From Gordius sp. MW1 (Eukaryota; Nematomorpha; Gordioida; Gordea; Gordiidae): 64,000 nucleotides of DNA. Position 1 is the stretch's first letter; the number at the start of each line of letters is the position of its first letter. Below are positions 56,639-64,000 of this stretch, piece after piece. Location: contig OZ038530.1 of assembly GCA_964036665.1 (NCBI GenBank), forward strand, positions 14,603,001 to 14,667,000, read 5' to 3'. Both the position numbers and the translations under genes were made by a program. Below the pieces are notes generated by a model that saw only the letters and a program-made list of their open reading frames with translations, was not told the origin of the DNA and did no database searches.

Positions 56639-59209
56639 TTACTTTAATTTTGTGCGTTTTTGGACCATTTTCACATTCGTTTCTGACGCCGAATCCAGAA
56701 GTATCAATTTTCTCCTGCATTTTAAAGATCTTCTCCTCAACATGGCTAATGCAAAATTAGCAAGTTTAAATTTGATGCTATGAAATTCTAAGTCATTTAT
56801 AAAAAGAATTTCACAATTATACATTAAACATTTTAAAAATTTCAAACTCAACAAGATACCTTTGCGTATAGCTTGTGTTTTGGTTACTGAAGTTTTGATG
56901 CTGCGGTTTATAAGTTTTCTAACTTTTTGTCTCACCCACTTTTTATGACCCTTCACAACTTTGCACTGAAAAATATCGTTTGGAAAATTAAAAGATAGAT
57001 CTTTATTGCTGAATGGATTGAGTAATGGGGCATGACGATTAATATCGAAACAACCTTTGTATTTAAATTCAACCTTCCGTGCAGCGCCCATACGTATTCT
57101 ATTGTGATTCATATGGATGTTGTGATTGGATAACGCTAAATTAAAAAAAAATTATTAATAAAAGTTTTGATTCCATGGCACAATAATTGTGCACTATTTA
57201 CACATTATAAACATTTTGTTAAAGTTAATAATCAACTATGTTTTCTCATCGTTTAACGTACATGGGCGTAGCCGGGGAGGGGAAGGAGGAGCGGGTCTCC
57301 CTTTAAATCCAAAAATTTGTTAAAATTATGGCGAAAAATTCAAAAAATGATCATTTTGCCCCTTTCTAAATCATTATTGCCCCCCCTCTAATTTCAATGC
57401 TGGCTAAGCCCATGTTAACGTATTTATTTTTTGATCAGTCTGTGAATTTAAAATATTTCTCGTCTCGTTATATGTCTTAATATATAAAAATGTCGACATA
57501 AAAAGCATCAGCCAAGTTAAATTTGTAAGTATAAGACGCGCCCAAAATGTCATAGATAACTTATCAACGCTATGTTGATGTAGCATACCTCCAACTAATT
57601 CTTATCGGCAAGTAGCATATTTGAACTGTATATTCAAAAAAAGAGAACTTAATTATCTCCCAAGAACAGACTAGAACTTAGTTAGAAAACCCTTTTGAGC
57701 AGGTCTGTGGAGCATTAATAATTTATCACTGTGTATCTAAATAGACAAATTTACGAATATGACTCGCTGGTAATGAAAAGAAAATATGTTACTTATTTAA
57801 AATGACGGGATCATAACATAATGGAATCAAAATTTTTAGACGGAGAAAAAAATTAGTGTTTGGAGAAATGAAATATTATCAAAATCAAACACAAGAATAT
57901 TTTCAACTTGAAACTATGTTACTGTTTATGAGGTAATATATGTATATTTAAAGGCTTATGCACTTAAGGGTAACGAACGTTTAAAAAGTTGATAAAAAAT
58001 TATAAAAAAATTTGAACCATGTGGCGGCATCATTAAATTATATATTATTTTTTCCATAAAAAAATGAGCATTATCACATAGGTGAGATATGAAAGGGCAA
58101 ATTTATGAGTTACCCGAATGCAAATTTTCCCAGGCGACCGACCCATTAAATTGCAATTCGGTAACCGCAAAAAGTTATTAACACCGTATAAATTTCGCTT
58201 CCCCGACCACAAAATATATAATTATTTAAAATTTAAATAGTTTCATAGGTTTTCCAGTGACTTAATCTAGTAGAAGTTATAACATAAATGGTAAAAAAAT
58301 TAAATTGGAATGATCTTAAAGTCATGGAAGGTAATGACAATAAATCTTCCAATCACTGTTTGCACAAATTGAATTATATTGCTTACCCATTTCACGACGC
58401 AAGAATAACAAAATTATAAATGGTAAATATTGAAGGTTTTATAAAATCCGCCATAGATTTATAACTTTCAAAAATTTATTTAAACATTTATAAAGAGTTT
58501 GATATTGCTTATATTGAGCCCGCGAATGCTCAAGGGCTACTCGAAAGGTAAGGTTAAATTTAAAAAATCCTCCCACTCGGCTCGGCTGCAAAGGGTAGAC
58601 ATTGTGTAAATATTATTGCAAGCTCTCGAATGGCTAAAGGCTCAAATTTTGAGAGCCCTCCTTTATATATATAAATATATTACCTTAAACAGGTAAATGC
58701 CAATTTTAAATTGAGACTAGGAGTCTAGACTCATACTTAAATAATGTCAAATTTAAATCAACTTCGCTGGCGACAATATCTAATTTAGGCCATGTTTAAT
58801 TTATTTTAACGTGAAACTTTCCTTTACAATTTATTATTATTTGAAAAAATAGATAATACCAAAAATTTAAAATGCATATTAATGAAATTTGACTTCTGGT
58901 AGTAGATACAGATAAATTAAATGAAAATCGAATATTTTATTAGAAAATCAAATCACACTTGAAATATTGCATATTTACTTGTAAATATTTTTTAATAAAA
59001 TAATACTCTTGCCCTATATGAAGTTCTATATGGTGATTCTTACGTCTGAGGCTAAAATTTCGGGTTAACTGACACCGAACCCTGTTAATGTTGGCAGTGG
59101 GGTCAATGAGGTTTGAAAAATTGGTCATATTGGGCAAAGGCATCAAACGCAATTGTGTGGGGGCAAAGGTTGGACTAGTGGAGGAAGAAGACCCTGATTG
59201 ATTTTGCAT
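56639..59209 (-). CDS. Predicted two-exon gene, basic 220-aa protein of unknown function
   Basis: Exon 1 (59209-59044) begins MQNQSGSSSSTSPTFAPTQL and ends at a strong donor (GTAAGA). Exon 2 (57135-56639) opens at a pyrimidine-rich acceptor (TTTTTTAATTTAG) and is open for 497 bases to the stop. The phases agree (1 then 2), giving 220 aa. The N-terminal part is Ser/Thr/Pro-rich. The C-terminal part is strongly basic, with GAARKVEFKYKGCF, RHAPLLNPFS, GHKKWVRQKVRKL and LRRRSLKCRRKL; no signal peptide or membrane segment is evident. AATAAA (minus) lies 12 bases after the stop. The intron contains a MITE with exact target duplication. I do not recognise the family. The joining of the two exons is inferred from phase and signals only; the 157-codon frame in exon 2 is the better supported half. 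Confidence 0.45.
57261..57414 (+). mobile_element. MITE, CATGGGCGTAGCC family, 8-bp target duplication
   Basis: Ends CATGGGCGTAGCCGG and CTGGCTAAGCCCATG. Flanked by perfect TTAACGTA repeats (57253-57260 and 57415-57422). In the intron of the predicted minus-strand gene. Confidence 0.85.
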
Positions 59210-60975
59210 GATAAATATAATACTAGTAGTAGCTAAGTGATGGCAAAAAAGTAAGATGAAATTTGGTGATCCTCATTTGGCTGAATCGCGAAATATGTTT
59301 AAACGCGAGGGGAGTGAGGGACTGGCTGGTAAATAACGAATAATTTTGAGGGTAGATAAGGCATTTCGGGTGGTCCCCAATAATTTACTACCTCTCCCTC
59401 GCACGAAAATTTTTCTTTTAACTATAGTACATAAAGGTGGTACATGATGTTATTTTAATGCTATTTATTCACATGTAAAGAGTAGTGTCAATTTTTTCCA
59501 TTGGATGGAATTATGGATCGTTATGTATGATTTATCCAATAAATATTAATAAATATTTATACGTTGAGACGAACGATATACATAGTGTATGAATGATGGG
59601 TAGATGGGCAAAGTTTAATGACATCTCTTCCCTTCTCTACCTAATAAATGGATAAATTACAAAGTAACAACCAACGGAGAAGCCTGGCCTCGTTACTTTT
59701 TAAATTTTTTAAGAAATCGCCTCAAGGTTTTTCTGCCTTTTTTTCTACTTTTTTCATTTTCAAATTTTATTTTTGTCGTTATCTCCTCCTTCTTTCCCAC
59801 ACATCAAAGTTATAAAGTTTTGAAAATGCCAGTAGGGGAACTATTTCTAATTGTCATTTTGGGAAAAAACATACCATACTCATGCAAATTTATACGTTTT
59901 TTAGTAGTAATTTCGAAAGTTGCTGCCCCCTTTATTATCATTAAACTAGTTTTATCATTTAGATGCGGTCGGTCGATAAACTTACCATATTGTTATTCGG
60001 AGGATAGGGGAGGGAATGGCATTAGTAGTTGTGCAAAGTAGAATAGGGGAGAGGGGGGGGAGAGAAGAAATGGTAGTTGGCCTGATAATGCAAAATTAGC
60101 GGGTGATTCAACTTTGAGCGAAGCTGAGATTTAAGCGCAAGTCCGGGTCACTAAAGGTGGGGGTGGTAAGCTCTTTATACTTTTATTTTTGTAATGGAAT
60201 ATTGCTTTAGTCTTTTATTAGGAAAAGGAAATATAATTTAGGTTAAATAAATAACCATAAACGCTTAATACCTACTACTTGCTTAGGTCAGCTATGTAAT
60301 ATTAAGTTTACTTGCACAAATTTGAAAATAATTATATTATGATAATACCATTATGACTCATTAAAAGCTCTAACCCGGGTGTGACCTTTCTTAAATATAA
60401 AGTAGTACATTTCCTTGGCCTGGTCATATTTGAAGATGATACGTCTATAGGTGTGGCTAAGAAAAAGTCCTAAAACAAATACTATAAATTTTTTTAATTT
60501 CGTTTTAGGATCACTAATTCCAAACTTTTAGGATGTTTTCAGCTTTGTATAAACAATTCGTTATTGATATAATGGTGCTCAAATTATTCTGAGAAGCTGA
60601 ATTGTATCTGGTGGGTTGTTAGATGAAGCAATATAACACTTCGATTGACAGCATGACGTCGATATGTATATTAAATAGTATGAGAAAATCTTGGATGATT
60701 TGTCACCAATTTTAACATTTTAAATTAACTTAAATTATTTTTAACCTAATTTTTAAGTCCTTAGTGAACTTTTAAATAAATTGAATCCTTTGTTTGAGGG
60801 TATGCCCAGAGGTTTAGGCGAAAAGTAAGGATGGAAAGGCAAGGGATAGTCCTCTCGGATTAAGCCACCCCCCACCACTTTAAACGCATCATTTTTTTTA
60901 TATAATAATGGACTATTTCGTTTTAACAAGGTCAATGTTTGTTTGTGGATTAATGTCAATCTCCATATTATTTTT
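59210..60975. other. Intergenic, no feature recognised
   Basis: AT-rich with a purine-rich patch (60020-60075). The plus-strand frame at 59820-60041 has no splice or start context that convinces me, and I found no matching repeat copies elsewhere in the window. Confidence 0.4.
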
Positions 60976-61128
60976 GGTGGCCCGTCAACTCGCCGAAAAC
61001 CATCTCGCCAAATTCACCCTGGGACATTTAGTGATTGGTTGAATGGGGGTTGATTTTAAATTAGGGGACCTTTTTTAAGGGGAACATTAATTTCGGCGAG
61101 ATGGTTTTCGGCGAGTTGATAGGGCACC
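60976..61128 (+). mobile_element. MITE with 9-bp target duplication (Mutator-like)
   Basis: Ends GGTGGCCCGTCAACTCGCCG and, inverted, GGTGCCCTATCAACTCGCCG, continuing with AAAACCATCTCGCC on both sides: about 34 paired bases with three differences. Flanked by perfect ATTATTTTT repeats (60967-60975 and 61129-61137). 153 bp. A 9-bp duplication is typical of Mutator-like elements. Confidence 0.85.
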
Positions 61129-61146
61129 ATTATTTTTATATCTATC

Positions 61147-61292
61147 CAACCCTTCCAGTAGCCAGCATGGGGATTGGAGGGGGCAACATTGGTTTAAAGG
61201 GGAGGGGAAAGGATCATTTTTTGAAATTTTAGCCATATTTTTAATAAATGTTAACAAAGTTTTGGATTTAGTGGGGGGTGGCCGGGCTACGT
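61147..61292 (+). repeat. MITE, CATGGGCGTAGCC family, eroded
   Basis: Left end CCAGTAGCCAGCATGG, right end GGGCTACGTCCAC. Starts ten bases after the target duplication of the Mutator-like MITE. Confidence 0.5.
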
Positions 61293-63493
61293 CCACAAAC
61301 CCTTGCATCATTCAAATAGCATATTAAAATATTATTTATAGGAGATATTAAAAAAATTGTGAATAGCTGTTCTATAATTCAGAATTGAAACTTTAATGTA
61401 AAGGCTACAAACTTTTATTTTAAAAAATGTGGGAGATAGTTCACATTCTCAACAAATTTAAATTGTACCCTAGAATTTCTGTTGTGGATTCTTGTTCTTT
61501 GCTGAAACAAATTAACAAATGCTCTAAAACTAAAGCACGGCGCGCCTCACGAAGGTAGTACACAGTACACAAGATTCTAACCACAATTTTAAATGTGATT
61601 AGTTGCGTTGCGGCTAAGTAGCAACCATCGATCTAAAATATTTATGATCCATTTCTACGCATGCAATAGTTTTAAGATTCGTATTTTTCACTTAAAAAAC
61701 AAGCCTGTTCTTCACCGTTAGGCTTATAAATACTCTAATAGCCATCATTAATTTAAAAAATCCCAATATATTAGATTTTCCCAAGAAGCTTAACCAGTCG
61801 CTGGAGTCTGGGCCCGTCTCTTCTGGTCTAGGAGTAAACTTCCAGAATCATCAATAATTATTTTAGAGGGGATTTTTTTCTGGTAAATATTTTTAAATTT
61901 ATCCAACCACGCATTGAACTTTAGTTCATTTTTGACAGGCCATAACCATGAGTCGACTGCAAACAACAGCCACATTCAAAAATTCCTTTATTGCCGTTTG
62001 TATTATAGACACGCGAAAAATATATTTGTTACTTCAATTTTGAGGAAAATTAGGATTTTTTAAGAATTGTTAAGAACCTGAAACATATTGACAGTTAGGG
62101 TACACCATAATCTTCGGTTGATTTATTAATGTTCAAACGGTCTAATTACTTCTAATAATAATCTCAATGTACTCAAACCTCAATAAAAAACCACAAAAAT
62201 GCGCTTGATTCAAGGATCATCAAATCCCATAAAATATTAATTTATATTCTCATTTTGGCAACTTTTGCTCTTATTATTTAAATAATTTGCGTTTTAAATA
62301 TTATCCATCTTATATGATTTAACCCTTCTATTGAAAGTTGTACACTTGATTTTTAATTAAATATTTTAAATAAAGTTACAAAAATAAAATTGTCCCAACA
62401 GATATAAATAGGCATATATTGTACTAAAACCCATAAGCTTAATCAGAATTTTAATTAAGAGGGAGGGGGCAAATTTTAGGTAGGAGGGGCAAAATGATCA
62501 TTTTGGCTATTTAAATAACAATTTTGTTATATTTATATAAATTGATTTATGAATTCATCCCTGTCTTCCCAACCATGAACTCACATTTATGCAAATGTTG
62601 ACTGAAAATCAATTATTTTATGGCAAATTATTAATTAAATTTTGAGAACTTCGTTTAACAAAGTACGTACTCGAAAGGAATTTAAAAGTATATATTTAAA
62701 GTTTAACTCCGCCTACTTTTACCAAAACATTACGAGTCGTGTCTGCTTTTCAACTGCGCTAGGCAATAAACAAATAAATATTTATTATTTGTAATGCTAT
62801 CGAACTCTTAGAAATTTAAAAATGTAAAAATAAATGGTTTTTAAATCTAAATTATAATTTATCAGATATATATAAAAATATTTTCATTTAACGATCTTCT
62901 GATATTAAGCATTATATTTACAATAGAGTTCGCTAGGGGAAAAATAGTAAAATTTGAGATAGTTTTAAATGCTTTCGAAAGGCAAAAGCTAAATGTAAAC
63001 AACATATGCTAATTTTGAAAAAAGTGTTTAAAGTGGGGTTATAAAAAAGTTAAAGGGTAATTTTATCAAAGATTTGAATTTTCTTTGACAAAAATCAAAA
63101 TTATGCGTGTTTTGACCCTGATATACGCCGCCCTAACATAGAGATTTAATATTTATGGTTATAAAGAGGCAAAAATTTGATAATTATTCCTTACATTTTA
63201 GTAGAAATGTTATATAATTGACTTGATGATATCGTATTACGAAAGGATTTAACATTGATCTGTGGGTGGCATAACATAATCTTTTTAAGATGTGACCCAA
63301 GAATTAGGTTAACGTTCATACGAATTATGGAACAGATAATATCTAGCGATATCATAAGATTGGGTATATACAAATATATGGTTGTTGAGTTAAATTTAAA
63401 CTGTAAAACAGCTTTTTTTGATTTAAACAAATTTTTTGTGTTTTCAAACTTTTTTCTCCATTTAGATCCTCAATTTATTTAAGATTTATGTTA
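61293..63493. other. Gene-poor right flank
   Basis: Apart from the possible exon at 61790-61956, this is AT-rich. It holds a MITE fragment near 62455-62510 (GGGGCAAAATGATCATTTT). The open frames at 63191-63482 overlap on opposite strands without splice or composition support. Confidence 0.4.
61790..61956 (-). CDS. Possible orphan terminal exon, 54 codons, unknown
   Basis: A good acceptor (GTTGTTTGCAG) opens a minus-strand frame reading DSWLWPVKNELKFNAW, then KKIPSKIIIDDSGSLLLDQ, RRAQTPATG and stop. The composition looks coding (few stops, mixed hydrophobic and charged residues). It needs one base from an upstream exon lying toward or beyond the right edge. I found no partner exon and do not recognise the sequence. 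Confidence 0.33.
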
Positions 63494-63906
63494 GGGGAGA
63501 CCGGGGCTACTTTAGCCATAAAAAATTAAATCGTGTTTGAAAAAAAACTAAAAATTATTTTTTCAAATTTTATGTTGGAATCTATTTTTAAAGACTATTT
63601 TTAATATAGGAAGAAAATTTGAAGGGAAATAAGCAATAGTTTTTTCACAAAATAAGTTCAAAAAAAATGAAAATCCTAAATTTTTTAAAAGTGCCCGGGG
63701 TTAGTCATAGCCCATAGATTAACTCTGACTTTTTCACTTCTTATTAGTGTATGCTAACTCATATCAATAAAAAGATTGTTTCTTCATAAAAAAATGTAGA
63801 AAATGCAAATGTAATATGAATATTTTTTGTTTTTTAAATCTTGCCATATGTAAAACACAATGCAAAAATGGCTAGCAATAGCCCCTTTCCGACTAGCCCC
63901 GACCCC
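63494..63906 (+). mobile_element. Possible Tc1/mariner-like non-autonomous element, TA target
   Basis: Left end GGGGAGACCGGGGCTA; right end inverted GGGGTCGGGGCTAG. Both sit against TA (63492-63493 and 63907-63908). Internal echoes of the ends (CCCGGGGTTAGTCATAGCCC, GGCTAGCAATAGCCCC) occur. No transposase frame in 413 bp. Confidence 0.5.
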
Positions 63907-64000
63907 TATTTTAATAAACAATTAATAATTTAAGATGTTATATTGCATATAAAAATTTTATCATTATACGGTTTTTATATAAAAAATCTCCCTTTATAAG

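Noticed and set aside
63191-63482. Opposite-strand frames of 79 and 75 codons
   Set aside because: They overlap each other, show AT-driven residue content (Ile, Asn, Lys, Phe) and have no splice signals or recognisable motif.

Overview
This window is animal nuclear DNA. It is about two-thirds A+T, its genes are split by short AT-rich GT-AG introns, there is no operon structure, and transposon debris fills the introns and intergenic space. The recognisable proteins (DDX19/Dbp5-type helicase, H2A.X, RBM5/RBM10-type splicing factor, BTB-BACK protein, single-domain VWC proteins) are metazoan. Single-domain VWC (SVWC) proteins are best known from arthropods and relatives, so an ecdysozoan-like invertebrate is my guess. 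The species cannot be fixed from this sequence.

Layout. (1) 1552-8066 (+): an eight-exon DEAD-box RNA helicase of the DDX19/Dbp5 mRNA-export family. It lies tail to tail with (2) 8489-8934 (-), a two-exon histone H2A.X ending in the phosphorylatable SQEY motif. (3) 8935-17233: gene-free, with minisatellite arrays built from short hairpins, old dispersed repeats and MITEs. (4) 17234-23440 (+): a gene that appears to carry two successive BTB-BACK modules; its introns hold a hAT-like element and a foldback-like transposon. (5) 28577-29273 and 34241-35562 (+): two paralogous secreted SVWC genes with identical exon lengths and intron phases, with a decayed LINE (-) between them. (6) 37808-38411 (-): a secreted N-terminal exon followed by broken collagen Gly-X-Y sequence. 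(7) 40774-42134: a hAT-like element carrying nested insertions. (8) 43405-43790: a 144-bp tandem repeat. (9) 46039-53810 (+): a fifteen-exon RBM5/RBM10/RBM6-type splicing regulator, followed by a LINE 3' fragment. (10) 56639-59209 (-): a possible two-exon gene of unknown function. (11) 61790-61956 (-): a possible orphan terminal exon. Two small MITEs and a mariner-like element close the window.

The genes do not form a pathway; they are housekeeping genes (mRNA export, chromatin/DNA repair, splicing) beside secreted and BTB genes. The clearest unusual content is mobile DNA. One non-autonomous family with ends starting CATGGGCGTAGCC has at least seven copies flanked by perfect 8-bp target duplications. 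A palindromic foldback-like element has arms made of G/C-tract minisatellites, and its unoccupied paralogous site is in the same window. Several other short inverted-repeat elements have exact target duplications. All gene models were assembled by eye from splice signals, reading phase and family similarity; no database search was possible.
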